Part shown: piece after piece, positions 47,844-57,430 of the stretch
How positions within the stretch are numbered: position 1 is the stretch's first letter
Layout of the letters: every line of letters begins with the position of its first letter
Assembly: GCA_963782415.1 (NCBI GenBank)
Contig: CAWAJT010000008.1
Coordinates: 868,001 to 932,000 of the forward strand
Source: Bog-473 sp963782415
Lineage (GTDB): Bacteria > Actinomycetota > Acidimicrobiia > Acidimicrobiales > RAAP-2
Length of the DNA stretch: 64,000 nucleotides
Direction of reading: 5' to 3'
Notes under the pieces: generated by a model
Told to the model about the DNA's origin: nothing
Databases searched by the model: none
What the model saw: the letters and a program-made list of their open reading frames with translations, nothing else
Program-made: the position numbers and the translations under genes

Positions 47844-48574
47844 GCCGGAGATTCAAGCAGGGCAACCCGGAGTTGCTCGACAAGACCAGGTGCTGCGCCG
47901 AGTCCCTCGATGTAGGCGTTGACCGACCCGTACTGCTCACGCACGTGGTCGAGCAGGAGCTCCATCTGCGCCGGGTTGGCGGAGAAGACCTCGTCGATGT
48001 TCTCGATCGTTTCGCGACCCTCGGGGTACCTCCTGATCAGCTTCTCCCGCAGGCGTTGCATGGCCTCGCCGCTGAGCGCATAGTCCGCGACGACGGTCGG
48101 CTCGTCCACGCCCACGAGGGACAGCACGATGGCGGAGAGGACGCCGGTCCGGTCCTTGCCTGCCGTGCAGTGAAATACGGCAGGCAAGGCGTCGGATGAG
48201 GCCAGCACCTCAAGAGCGGCCAGGATCTGATCACCGGCGTCCCGCACGATCTCCTGGTACTGCGAACCGAGCAGGCCTGGGCGACGATCGAACTCTTCTG
48301 CGTCCGGGAGCTCCGCGATGAAGGGGAAGTGGTGGAAGGTCACCGGGTGGGCCTCCACGTCGAACCGACCGCGCTCGAGCTCGGAGCCTGAGCGCAGGTC
48401 GATGATCGTCCGGATGCCAAAGCCCCGCAGCACCGTGAGATCGTCCTCGGTCAGCTCGCCCAGGCCGTCAGCTCGGAAGAGCGTGCGCCAGCGCGTTCGT
48501 CGGCCGTCACGGGCTGCATAACCACCAAGATCGCGGAAGTTGACGGCGCCCTCCAGCGTGATCAATCGGTCCAT
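47840..48574 (-). CDS. Tyrosine/dual-specificity protein phosphatase
   Basis: 244 aa from ATG 48574 (MDRLITLEGAVNFRDLGGYA). NFRDLGG, DLRSGSELERGR and the catalytic P-loop HCTAGKDRTGV with Cys and Arg are typical of the PF13350 family, such as mycobacterial PtpB. May dephosphorylate proteins or phosphoinositides. Convergent with phhB. Confidence 0.9.
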   Translation of the reverse strand: MDRLITLEGAVNFRDLGGYAARDGRRTRWRTLFRADGLGELTEDDLTVLRGFGIRTIIDLRSGSELERGRFDVEAHPVTFHHFPFIAELPDAEEFDRRPGLLGSQYQEIVRDAGDQILAALEVLASSDALPAVFHCTAGKDRTGVLSAIVLSLVGVDEPTVVADYALSGEAMQRLREKLIRRYPEGRETIENIDEVFSANPAQMELLLDHVREQYGSVNAYIEGLGAAPGLVEQLRVALLESPA

Positions 48575-48686
48575 GGTCTCTGCCACCTCGGTGCACCTCT
48601 CTGGTTTTTCGGGCCCTTCCTCCCTGCAGTCTGCACCCCCGATCGCTCGGCCAGAGCGTGCCGGTGAACTCCAGGTGACGAATCTG

Positions 48687-49259
48687 TCAGGCCACCGGCA
48701 TGTCCCACAGGGGGAACCACCGGGTGAGGTCGGGCTCCACCGGCAGGTCGGCTCCCACCATGGTCCGTATGCGCAGCTCCAACTCGGTGTCGCGTCGTTC
48801 CTTTTCAGCGTCGACCGGAGCAAAGGGGTAGAAGGTGCCGCGCTTGAAGAGGTAGATCAACCGAAAGGCCCGGGCGTCGGTCGGTGCGTCGGGCCCGGGG
48901 ATGAACCCGAAGGCCGAGCACAGCAGTTGGGGTCCCCAGCCGTTGTCCTGCAGGGTCGAGTTGGCCATGTGGATCTTGGTGACCAGTTCCTCGAGATCGG
49001 TATCGTCGAGCAGGAGCCAGCCGTAGTCGAACCGGTCGACCGCCTGGCTGAAGCCGTCGTCCACCAGCTCGGCGATCTCCTTCTGGGCGTCCGCCGCGGC
49101 CTGCCCCGGCGGCGGCTTCCAGCAGACACCGGCATGGCTCGAGGTCACCAGACCCCCGGCGCTCTGCAGCGTCAGCGCAGCCGTGGGAAGCGCGAACAGC
49201 GCGTCGAGGTTGGCCCGGACAGGCTTGGAGCGGCCGAGAATGGTGTCGATGAGGCCCAC
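48687..49259 (-). CDS. pspAB: PspA-associated protein PspAB
   Basis: 190 aa: MGLIDTILGRSKPVRANLDALFALPTAA at the start, then VTSSHAGVCWKPPPG, FDYGWLLLDDTDLEELVT and ...CSAFGFIPGP. The order pspA-htpX-pspAB is conserved in actinobacteria and this protein is named for it; exact activity is unknown. Overlap with htpX is none; 8 nt separate them. Confidence 0.88.
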   Translation of the reverse strand: MGLIDTILGRSKPVRANLDALFALPTAALTLQSAGGLVTSSHAGVCWKPPPGQAAADAQKEIAELVDDGFSQAVDRFDYGWLLLDDTDLEELVTKIHMANSTLQDNGWGPQLLCSAFGFIPGPDAPTDARAFRLIYLFKRGTFYPFAPVDAEKERRDTELELRIRTMVGADLPVEPDLTRWFPLWDMPVA

Positions 49260-49267
49260 CCGTTGGT

Positions 49268-50221
49268 TCAGCCGTTGGCCGGGCCGGCCTGGCCGAGCTG
49301 GCGCTCCAGCGAGTCCAGCTGCGCCAGGCGCTTCTCGAGCGTCGGGTGTGTCCGGAACAGGTTGCCGAAGCTGAAGCCGCCGCCCTCGCCCTGGGGCCCC
49401 CCGTCGGCCACGGCCGGGGTGAAGAAGAAGGCGTTGAAGGGCTCGGCGGCGCGGAGGTCCTTGGTCGGGATGCGGCCCATCTCCCCGGTGATCTTGACCA
49501 GCGCCGAGGCCAACAGCGACGGCCGGCCGATGAGGAGCGCACCCGAGCGGTCGGCGGCGAGCTCGCGGTAGCGCGACAGCGCCATGGTCAACAGGAAGCT
49601 CACGAAGTACACCACGACCGAGACCAGGAGCACGATCATTTCGATCCCGGCCTGGTTCTGGTTGTTGTTGTTGCCGCGCCCACCGCCGAAGATCTCGGAA
49701 TAGAACATGACCCGGGTGAGCAGCCCGGCGATCATGCCGAGCCCGCTGGCGATGGTCATGACGGCGACGTCGCGGTGTGCCACGTGGGAGAGCTCATGGG
49801 AGAGCACGGCCTCGACTTCGGGCTCGTCGAGCCGGCGCAGCAGCCCCGAGGTCACGCAGACGACGGCGGACTTCGGGCTGCGACCGGTGGCGAACGCGTT
49901 GGGGATATCGGTGGTGGCGATGCCCACCTTGGGCTTGGGCATGTCGGCCAGGGCGCAGAGACGGTCGATCACCCCGTGGAGCTCGGGAGCCTGCTCGGGG
50001 GTGACCTCCTTGGCGTGCATGGCGTACATGGCGATCTTGGCGCTGAACCAGTACTGGCAGAACAGGATCCCGACCCCGATGATCAGGATCAGCACCAGGC
50101 TGTGCAGGAGCGCGAACAGGATGCCGATGAACACGGCGTACAGCACGACGAAAAGGAGGCCCGTGAGGAACATCCGGTAGGTCAGGCCCCTGTCGGCCGG
50201 GATGTTTCGTGAGATGGCCAT
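49268..50221 (-). CDS. htpX: Membrane zinc protease HtpX
   Basis: Quality-control peptidase of membrane proteins. 317 aa: two N-terminal membrane helices (about 17-57), the zinc motif HELSH near residue 140, two more membrane helices around 155-215, and ELAADRSGA with the third zinc ligand Glu. A short Asn/Gln-rich loop precedes the fourth helix. The ATG overlaps the pspA stop (ATGA). Works with PspA in envelope stress. Confidence 0.95.
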   Translation of the reverse strand: MAISRNIPADRGLTYRMFLTGLLFVVLYAVFIGILFALLHSLVLILIIGVGILFCQYWFSAKIAMYAMHAKEVTPEQAPELHGVIDRLCALADMPKPKVGIATTDIPNAFATGRSPKSAVVCVTSGLLRRLDEPEVEAVLSHELSHVAHRDVAVMTIASGLGMIAGLLTRVMFYSEIFGGGRGNNNNQNQAGIEMIVLLVSVVVYFVSFLLTMALSRYRELAADRSGALLIGRPSLLASALVKITGEMGRIPTKDLRAAEPFNAFFFTPAVADGGPQGEGGGFSFGNLFRTHPTLEKRLAQLDSLERQLGQAGPANG

Positions 50222-50997
50222 CAGGCCCCCTCGCCCGTCGCCGCGCCGGTTCCTTGATCCGCTGACGGCAGCGCCGCTGTCGCGTCGGCGTCGCCCCCGG
50301 TGCCCAGCTCGGCCTTCAGTGCGGCGAGCTCGGTATCCACCTGGGACGTCGACGACACCTTGTCGAGCTCCTTTTGAATGTCATCGACCGGCTGGGAGAG
50401 GTCGTCGAGCGCACCCGACGCCAGGAGCTCGTCGATGGCACCCGCCCGCGCCTGCATGCTGGCGATCTTGTCCTGGGCCCGCTGCATGGTGGCACCCGCA
50501 CTCCGGGTGGAGTCGGAGATCCCTGACACTGCCTCGCCCACCTTCGTCTGCGCCTCGGCTGCCGTGTAGGAGGCCTTCATGGTCTCCTTCTGCGTGCGGA
50601 ACCGCTCGACGCGGATCTGCAACTCCTGCGAGGTCTGCACGAGCTTCTGCTCTTGGTCGCTGATCTGGTCGTGCTGGGTCTTGAGCTCGGCGAGCTGCTC
50701 GCCCAACGCCGCCCGGCGGGCCAGCGCCTCACGAGCAAGGTCTTCGTTTCCCTGTCCCAGCGCGGCCTTGGCCTGACCCTGCAGCTTGTCGGCCTGTTTC
50801 TGCAGTCCTTGGGCCTGGAGCTCGACGCGCTTCCGCGCCGTGGCAACGTCGGCCACGCCCCGGCGCACCTTCTGGAGCTGCTCGAGCTGCTTCTCGTAGG
50901 AGAGGTCCAGCGTGTCACGCGGATCCTCCATCTTGTCCAGCGCCTTGTTGGCTTTGGACCGGAAGATGTCGCGAATCCGACTGAACATGCCTGCCAT
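50221..50997 (-). CDS. pspA: Phage shock protein A (PspA/IM30 family)
   Basis: 258 aa ESCRT-III-like coiled-coil protein protecting the inner membrane. FSRIRDIFRSKANKALDKMEDPRDTLDLSYEKQ is the family start (quoted in part), with helices through about 200 and an Ala/Gly-rich acidic tail. The ATG at 50997 (MAGMFSRIRD) is preferred; ATG at 50988 is also possible. First gene of pspA-htpX-pspAB, divergent from mca. Confidence 0.93.
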   Translation of the reverse strand: MAGMFSRIRDIFRSKANKALDKMEDPRDTLDLSYEKQLEQLQKVRRGVADVATARKRVELQAQGLQKQADKLQGQAKAALGQGNEDLAREALARRAALGEQLAELKTQHDQISDQEQKLVQTSQELQIRVERFRTQKETMKASYTAAEAQTKVGEAVSGISDSTRSAGATMQRAQDKIASMQARAGAIDELLASGALDDLSQPVDDIQKELDKVSSTSQVDTELAALKAELGTGGDADATAALPSADQGTGAATGEGA

Positions 50998-51062
50998 GGA
51001 TACCGAGCATAAAGCCCAGCGGGGGAGGGGGGACACCGGGCGGCCCATCCCAGGCACGCCGC

Positions 51063-51068
51063 TAAGGT
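51063..51068 (+). promoter_or_regulatory. Putative -10 box, leaderless mca
   Basis: TAAGGT ends 6 nt before the GTG at 51075. Confidence 0.45.
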
Positions 51069-51074
51069 CGGCAC

Positions 51075-51941
51075 GTGCCTGATCGCCTTTGCCTGCTCAG
51101 CGTCCACGCACACCCGGACGACGAGGCCTCCAAGGGGGCGCCGACGGTGGCCCGCTACCACGCCGAGGGCGTGCGGGCGGTGCTCGTGTGCTGCACCGGG
51201 GGTGAGGAGGGCGACATCCTCAACCCGGCCCTGGACACGCCCGAGGTGCGGGCGGATATCGGGCGGATCCGCATGGCCGAACTCAAGGCGTCCACCGACA
51301 TCATCGGGTACGACGAGACGATCCTGTTGGGGTACCGGGACTCAGGTATGCCCGACACGGAGGCCAATGCCAGGCCCGATTCGTTCGCGCAGGCCCCACT
51401 CGACGAGGCCGTCGAGCGGCTGGTGGCCGTCATCCGTCGGGAGCGGCCACAGGTGATCATCACGTACGGCGACAATCAGACCGAATACCCGCACCCGGAC
51501 CACCTGCGGGTGCACGAGATCTCGATCGTCGCCTTCGACGCCGCCGGCGATCCGGGCCGCTTTCCGGCAGCCGGACCACCGTTCGCTCCGAGCAAGCTCT
51601 ACTACTCAGTGTGGTCTGGTGAGCGTTTCCGCCAGCTCCACGAGAAGTTCGTGGAGCTCGGGATCGAATCGCCGTTCGACGACAAATGGATGGCGCGCAT
51701 GACCAGAACAGAGCCGTTCACTACGACCATCGACGTGAGTGGCTACACGGCAGTTCGTGGCGATGCGTTGAAGGCTCATGCCACACAGGTGGACCCGAAC
51801 TCGCCTTTCTGGTTCGGCTTACCACCTGAGGTGATGAGGGACATTCACCCCTTCGACGAGTTCCGCCTGGCGCGGAGCCGCGTGGGCGCGGTCGATGTGA
51901 CCGAGGACGACCTCTTTGCCGGGGTGCGCTCCGGCTCCTGA
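51075..51941 (+). CDS. mca: Mycothiol S-conjugate amidase
   Basis: Cleaves mycothiol conjugates to mercapturates for detoxification; an actinobacterial marker. 288 aa PIG-L-type deacetylase: SVHAHPDDEASKGAPTVAR (zinc site HPDD), GEEGDILNP, LLGYRDSGMPD, YPHPDHLRVHE (zinc His), and the long C-terminal insert typical of Mca rather than MshB. GTG start. Confidence 0.94.
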   Translation: MPDRLCLLSVHAHPDDEASKGAPTVARYHAEGVRAVLVCCTGGEEGDILNPALDTPEVRADIGRIRMAELKASTDIIGYDETILLGYRDSGMPDTEANARPDSFAQAPLDEAVERLVAVIRRERPQVIITYGDNQTEYPHPDHLRVHEISIVAFDAAGDPGRFPAAGPPFAPSKLYYSVWSGERFRQLHEKFVELGIESPFDDKWMARMTRTEPFTTTIDVSGYTAVRGDALKAHATQVDPNSPFWFGLPPEVMRDIHPFDEFRLARSRVGAVDVTEDDLFAGVRSGS

Positions 51942-51952
51942 CGCGTCCAGCG

Positions 51953-52601
<649 letters not shown>

Positions 52602-52611
52602 GGGACCCGCC

Positions 52612-53457
52612 TCAGCCCCCGGACCTGGCCAACTCGCGGAGCGGCCGGTATCCGATCAGGATCGCTCCGGCCTCATCGAGAGAGCGCCGGACCCATGCCT
52701 CGTCGCAGATGAGGCGACGGTCGTCGACGCGGGCCGGCCAGTCGTCGGTTGCCAGCGACCGCAACTCCGCGCTGTCGACAGCCGGATGGAGATGGAGCTC
52801 GGTCACGCCGGGGTGGAGTGTGGCGATGTCGCGTTCGAAGATCTCCCGCGAGCCCACGCCGGGCACGAAACGGAAGTGATCGGTGAAGACGGCACCCTCG
52901 TCGGCAGCCACGGCACGGGCTGGGAACCCGAGGTAGCGCTCCATGGCTGCGCTCACCATGCGCAGCGGCAGGCCGAACTCCAGGGCCAGCTCCAGGTAGA
53001 CGTCGAAGAACTCGGGGCGGAGTTGGAGGGCGCCCATGTGGGCATCGAGGTGGCTGACGTCGAAGCCCCACAGGATCGCCCGTTCAATCTGGGCTCGGCA
53101 CTCGCGGCGAACCTCGTCGAGGTCGGCGTGGTCCCACACGTCCTCGAGCGTCCGCGGGAACCCCCCGTCGCCGCCCAGGAGCGAGGGCGCAAAGGTGATG
53201 GGCCCCCATCGGTAGAGCTCGTACTCGGCGTTGACGGTGAGGTGGACGCCGATGTCCTCGCCTCGATAGCGGCTGCTCGCCTCGCGGGCCCACGGGCACG
53301 GCACCATGAGGGTCGCACTGGTCACCGTCCCGGTCGCCAGGCACTCGAAGACCCCGACGTTGGCCGAGTGGCACGAGCCGAGGTCGTCAGCGTTGATGAT
53401 GACAAGTCTGGCGCTGCCGTCGTAGCCGAGTCGTTGCGCCAGGTTCGGTTCAGTCAT
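52612..53457 (-). CDS. ChbG/YdjC-type carbohydrate deacetylase
   Basis: 281 aa. LVIINADDLGSCHSANVGVFE has the Asp pair that begins the metal site; GVHLTVNAEYELYRWGP and SHLDAHMGALQLRPEFFDVY carry further metal-binding His/Asp, and ELHLHPAVDS the last motif. Probably removes N-acetyl groups from oligosaccharides such as chitobiose or peptidoglycan fragments. It overlaps purE by 8 nt. Confidence 0.85.
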   Translation of the reverse strand: MTEPNLAQRLGYDGSARLVIINADDLGSCHSANVGVFECLATGTVTSATLMVPCPWAREASSRYRGEDIGVHLTVNAEYELYRWGPITFAPSLLGGDGGFPRTLEDVWDHADLDEVRRECRAQIERAILWGFDVSHLDAHMGALQLRPEFFDVYLELALEFGLPLRMVSAAMERYLGFPARAVAADEGAVFTDHFRFVPGVGSREIFERDIATLHPGVTELHLHPAVDSAELRSLATDDWPARVDDRRLICDEAWVRRSLDEAGAILIGYRPLRELARSGG

Positions 53458-53962
53458 TGCCGGGGTGCCTTCCCGTCACATCGGCATCCTGTGCCCGGGC
53501 GTCGAACGCGATCTCGTCTTGGAACGCCTGCATCTTGGCGGTCAGATCATGGTCGGTCTGGGCCAGGATGCGCACGGCCAAAAGGCCGGCGTTGCGCGCG
53601 CCGTTGACGGCCATCGTCGCCACCGGGACGCCCCGGGGCATCTGCACAATGGAGAGGAGGCTGTCGAGTCCGTCAAGCTGGGACAGCGCCACAGGGACAC
53701 CGATGACGGGCAGCGTCGTCACCGAGGCGAGCATGCCGGGAAGGTGGGCGGCGCCGCCTGCTCCGGCGATGATGACACGCAAGCCACGACCGGCAGCCTC
53801 CTGTCCGAAGGCCAACATCTCGCGCGGCGTGCGGTGGGCCGAGACGACCCGGACCTCGTGGGGGATGCCGAAGCGCTCGAGCATCTCGACCGCCCCTTCC
53901 ATGACAGGCAGGTCCGAGGCCGAGCCCATGACGACGGCGACCAGTGGCGCAGGGTGCGTCAC
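53450..53962 (-). CDS. purE: 5-(carboxyamino)imidazole ribonucleotide mutase PurE
   Basis: 170 aa from GTG 53962. VAVVMGSASDLPVMEGAVEMLERFGIPHEVRVVSAHRTP is the class I PurE start (quoted in part), with GAGGAAHLPGMLAS and PVIGVPVAL. Purine synthesis. Coupled with purK by a 4-nt overlap. Confidence 0.95.
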   Translation of the reverse strand: MTHPAPLVAVVMGSASDLPVMEGAVEMLERFGIPHEVRVVSAHRTPREMLAFGQEAAGRGLRVIIAGAGGAAHLPGMLASVTTLPVIGVPVALSQLDGLDSLLSIVQMPRGVPVATMAVNGARNAGLLAVRILAQTDHDLTAKMQAFQDEIAFDARAQDADVTGRHPGND

Positions 53963-55134
53963 GGACGCACCCCCGCGGGCAGTTGCAGCTCGCCGGGCAC
54001 GGGTGTGCCGAGGGCGATGGCCGCCGTCCAGGCGCGAGCGCGGACATCCTCGGCCTCGTCGCCACACACCGTCACGTGCCCCAGTTTGCGTCCCGGGCGG
54101 GCGTCCTTGCCATAGAGGTGGACGTGGGCACCTTCGACGGCCAGGCCACGGCCCAGCAAGAGGGAAGGGTCCTCGCCCTGGTCGCCGCCGAAGATGTTGA
54201 CGCTCGCCACCTGGGGATGCTGGGGCGAGGTGGACCCGAGTGGCAGATCGAGCACGGCGCGGACGTGGTTCTCGAACTGGGACGTCACCGCACCCTCCAT
54301 CGTCCAGTGGCCGGAGTTGTGCGGTCGTGTCGCCACCTCGTTGACGAGGAGCCGGCCGTCGGACCAGAAGAGCTCGACGGCCATGACACCGATGCCTCCG
54401 GCGATTTCGGCCACCTTCTGTCCGAGGGCGGAGGCGGCATCGAGCACGTCGGTGCCGAGGCGTCCAGGCACCAGCACCTCCCGGCAGACGCCGCCCACTT
54501 GCGCGGTCTCCACCGCCGGCCAGGCCGAGGCGGCTCCGGAGGGGCGGCGCGCCACCATCACGGCCAGCTCGGCCTGCAGAGGGAGCAGCTCCTCCGCGAC
54601 GACCCGGCCTTGCACCGAGGCCAAGACGGCGGCGGCGGCGTCTCGGTCGGGCACCGGCCACACACCCTTCCCGTCATAGCCACCGCGAGCGGCCTTGAGG
54701 ATGACCGGCCACCCGTGTGCGCCGGCGAATGCCTCGACAGCCCGCAGGGCGCCCGGGCCCTCTTCGACGACAACGTAGGCCGGCACCGGGACGCCGGCGT
54801 CGTCGAGGACCGTCCGCATGTGGGCCTTGTCGACGGCAAATTCGAGCGTTTCGATGCCCGGTCGTATCACGGCGCCCTGGGCGGCAAGCGCCGCGATGAT
54901 GTCCAAGTCGACCTGCTCGTGGTCGAACGTGACGACGTCACTGCGTTCAGCGAGGGCCTCGACGTCTGCCGCCACGAAGGGCGAGCCGATCACGACGTCG
55001 GCCGCCGCGGCGCACGCCGCGTCGGCAGGGCGTTCGGCCAGCACGGCCATGGACAGTCCGAGCGCGCTCGCCGCCTCGCCCGCCATCCGCGCCAGCTGAC
55101 CGGCCCCGACGAACCCGATCGAGTGTTTGCTCAG
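53959..55134 (-). CDS. purK: 5-(carboxyamino)imidazole ribonucleotide synthase PurK, probable CTG start
   Basis: ATP-dependent carboxylation of AIR. ATP-grasp protein: N-terminal nucleotide motif SIGFVGAGQLARM lies upstream of the first ATG (55086), so the gene must begin earlier; no ATG/GTG/TTG is in frame before the upstream stop, and CTG at 55134 with a GGCGAG upstream fits (about 391 aa). LKAARGGYDGKGV and VEEGPGALR continue, ELFWSDGRLLVNEVATRPHNSGHWT is the ATP-grasp catalytic block. A frameshift near the start is the alternative. Confidence 0.88.
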   Translation of the reverse strand: MSKHSIGFVGAGQLARMAGEAASALGLSMAVLAERPADAACAAAADVVIGSPFVAADVEALAERSDVVTFDHEQVDLDIIAALAAQGAVIRPGIETLEFAVDKAHMRTVLDDAGVPVPAYVVVEEGPGALRAVEAFAGAHGWPVILKAARGGYDGKGVWPVPDRDAAAAVLASVQGRVVAEELLPLQAELAVMVARRPSGAASAWPAVETAQVGGVCREVLVPGRLGTDVLDAASALGQKVAEIAGGIGVMAVELFWSDGRLLVNEVATRPHNSGHWTMEGAVTSQFENHVRAVLDLPLGSTSPQHPQVASVNIFGGDQGEDPSLLLGRGLAVEGAHVHLYGKDARPGRKLGHVTVCGDEAEDVRARAWTAAIALGTPVPGELQLPAGVRP

Positions 55135-55204
55135 GTCGCTCGCCCCCGTCGGGGGATTCGCCTAGACAGTGTGACGGACACAACCGGCAGACTACGCGAG
55201 GAGC

Positions 55205-56134
55205 ATGAGGAATATGACCAAGCCGCTGCGCATCGGGAGCATGATTGACGTGGACAAGCCGCTGCCCGACACGGTGGCCCTCCTGGAGCGGTATCGCGAG
55301 GCGGGTCTCGATCACGCCTTCGCGTCGCAGATCTTCGGGCCCGACGCACTGACCCTCCTGGCCGTCGCCGGCTCACAGGTGCCCGGCATCGGCCTGGGCA
55401 CCGGGGTCGTGCCGGTGTACCCCCGCCATCCCATGATGCTGGCCCAGCAGGCCCTGACCGTGCAGGCCGCGACGGGCAACCGGCTGCTCCTGGGCATCGG
55501 CCTGTCGCACCAGGTGGTGGTGGAGGGTATGTGGGGCATGAGCTACGAGCGGCCGGCCGCATACATGAAGGAATACCTGGCGTCCTTGATGCCACTCCTC
55601 CACGGCGAGGCCGTTCATTCCGAGGGCCAGCGTGTGACCACCAATGCCTTCGCGCCCTTGGAGATCGCCGACGTGGAGGCACCGCCCGTGCTCGTCGCCG
55701 CCCTGGGCGACACCATGCTGGGGTTGGCGGGCCGCGTCGCCGACGGGACGATCACCTGGATGACGGGAATGGCCACCATCGGTGGCCACATCGCCCCGAC
55801 GATCACCGCGGCCGCCGAGGCGGCCGGGCGTCCGGCTCCTCGGGTCGTCGTGTCCCTCCCCATTGCGGTCACCGCTGACCACGACGCGGCGAGGGAGAGG
55901 ATGAACGAGGCCTTTGCGATCTATCCCAACCTCCCCGCCTACAAGGCGATGCTGGACAAGGAAGGTGCCGCGGTGGCGGGGGACATCGGGTTCGTCGGTG
56001 ACGAAGAGGCGGTGGCGGCGTCCATCGCCAAGCTCGCCGACGCGGGGGCGACGGACTTCGTGGCCGCCATCGTCGGGGACGCCGAGGAGCGGGCGCGTGG
56101 CTTGGCGCTCATCAGCGAGATCGCCCGGTCCTGA
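55205..56134 (+). CDS. F420-dependent LLM class oxidoreductase
   Basis: 309 aa TIM-barrel protein. ALLERYREAGLDHAFASQIFG, LGTGVVPVYPRHPMMLAQQA and LLLGIGLSHQVVVEGMWGMSYERPAAYM are typical of actinobacterial F420-dependent LLM (TIGR03564-like) enzymes. Substrate unknown. Shine-Dalgarno GAGGAG precedes the ATG by 3 nt; the in-frame ATG at 55214 is also possible. Divergent from purK, its 3' end is followed by the tandem repeat at 56123. Confidence 0.85.
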   Translation: MRNMTKPLRIGSMIDVDKPLPDTVALLERYREAGLDHAFASQIFGPDALTLLAVAGSQVPGIGLGTGVVPVYPRHPMMLAQQALTVQAATGNRLLLGIGLSHQVVVEGMWGMSYERPAAYMKEYLASLMPLLHGEAVHSEGQRVTTNAFAPLEIADVEAPPVLVAALGDTMLGLAGRVADGTITWMTGMATIGGHIAPTITAAAEAAGRPAPRVVVSLPIAVTADHDAARERMNEAFAIYPNLPAYKAMLDKEGAAVAGDIGFVGDEEAVAASIAKLADAGATDFVAAIVGDAEERARGLALISEIARS

Positions 56135-56184
56135 CGCCGCCCGGTCCTGACGCGGCCCGGTCCTGACGCCGCCCGGTCCTGACC
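56123..56184. repeat. Four tandem copies of a 16-bp unit at the LLM stop codon
   Basis: Unit GCCCGGTCCTGACGCC, with small variation at the end, is repeated at 56123, 56139, 56155 and 56171. The first copy contains the gene's own last codons and TGA, so the array looks like amplification of the 3' end. Confidence 0.85.
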
Positions 56185-56225
56185 GCAGAGACCAATTGGG
56201 CGATGCGGTGCTTCGGTCTACCGGT

Positions 56226-56825
56226 TCAGCGTGCCAGCGTCGTGTGCTTGAACTCGTTCAGGTCGGGCATGGCGTCGAACAGGTCAAGTACGCCCTGCAC
56301 GGTGCGGCGCGCCACATCGACATTGCCCTCCGGGCGGCTCATGAGTCGCACGAAGACCGCACGGTCGTCGACGATGAAGGTGGGAACGCCGAACACCTCG
56401 AGGTCGCCGACGGCTCGCTCATGCGCCTGACGGATGTCGTGCACGGGCGCACCGGACTGCGCCTCGGCCAGCGCCTTGTCGGCGGGCACCCCGACGCGAT
56501 CGAGCACGGCCGCGACCACGTCGGGCTGGCGCAGGTCGAGTCCCTCGTCGTGTCTGGCGGCGAACAGGGCCACATGCGCGTCCAGGAAACGGTCGGGGTA
56601 CTGGTCGCGCACGACCACGCCGGCCGCGAGGGCCAGCAGATCCTTGGCCTTGTCCGGGTCGTCCCACACGGGAGCGCCGCCTTCATGCACGTGTGCCTGG
56701 CTCAACGAGAAGGGGAGGAACGTCACGTCCCAGTCGGCACCCCCGGCCAAGGCGAGCGCGAGGTGCTCATGGGCATTGCGGGCAAACGGACAGCGGTAGT
56801 CCCAGGTCACGCCGAACGACTTCAT
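56226..56825 (-). CDS. DsbA-family thioredoxin-fold protein
   Basis: 199 aa, no signal peptide, so cytoplasmic. WDYRCPFARNAHEHL carries the N-terminal active-site Cys (CPFA rather than CxxC) and EVFGVPTFIVDDRAVF the cis-Pro loop. Related to mycothiol-linked or 2-hydroxychromene-2-carboxylate isomerase-like DsbA proteins; single Cys suggests glutathione/mycothiol-type chemistry or non-redox role. Next to PAP2 gene. Confidence 0.82.
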   Translation of the reverse strand: MKSFGVTWDYRCPFARNAHEHLALALAGGADWDVTFLPFSLSQAHVHEGGAPVWDDPDKAKDLLALAAGVVVRDQYPDRFLDAHVALFAARHDEGLDLRQPDVVAAVLDRVGVPADKALAEAQSGAPVHDIRQAHERAVGDLEVFGVPTFIVDDRAVFVRLMSRPEGNVDVARRTVQGVLDLFDAMPDLNEFKHTTLAR

Positions 56826-56827
56826 AG

Positions 56828-57430
56828 CTAGTGCAACGCGACGCCCCCGGCGCGCATTCCCACGGGTCTGCGCCCGCGTCCCCGTCGGTCGCGCCGCCCG
56901 ACGCTGCCCGGCGTGACGATGTCGACGACGGGGCGCAGGGCGAGACCCAGCAGCGAGCCGAGGATGGCGCCGCCGATGACGTCGGTGGGGTGATGGGCCC
57001 GGAGGTGGACCCGGCTGGCCGCCACGGCGGCGGCGAAGCCCACGTTGGCGGCTGTGCCCGTGTCCGAGTCCCCGAGGACAAAGGCGGTGCAGAAGGCCGC
57101 GAGCGTGTGGCCGCTCGGAAAGCTGCTGCTGGTGGGAGTACGCACGGTCGCCACCAAGTGGTCGTCCGGACGCTGACGCGCCACCTCAGCCTTGACCATG
57201 CGGTTCACCAACAGAGAGGAGAAACCGGCAGCCGCCAAGCCGACGACGGCCCGCCGCCGGTCCGGCCCGCGGCGCCGGCCTTTCAGGCCGGCCAGAACGA
57301 CCCAGATGAGCCCATAGTCGGCCAGGTTCGAGATCACGGCGGCGGCCCGGTCGATCTCGGGACGGCCCCGGAGCGGTTCGAAGACGGCGTCGACCGCCTC
57401 GTCGATGGTGTCCAGCTGCGTCAGGTTCAC
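56828..57430 (-). CDS. PAP2-type membrane phosphatase
   Basis: 200 aa from GTG 57430 (MNLTQLDTIDEAVDAVF). Motifs of the superfamily are complete: KAEVARQRP (KX6RP), FPSGHT, and SRVHLRAHHPTDVIGG (SRX5HX3D). About four or five membrane helices. It may dephosphorylate a lipid such as undecaprenyl-PP or PA. GTG overlaps the nuclease stop. Confidence 0.9.
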   Translation of the reverse strand: MNLTQLDTIDEAVDAVFEPLRGRPEIDRAAAVISNLADYGLIWVVLAGLKGRRRGPDRRRAVVGLAAAGFSSLLVNRMVKAEVARQRPDDHLVATVRTPTSSSFPSGHTLAAFCTAFVLGDSDTGTAANVGFAAAVAASRVHLRAHHPTDVIGGAILGSLLGLALRPVVDIVTPGSVGRRDRRGRGRRPVGMRAGGVALH

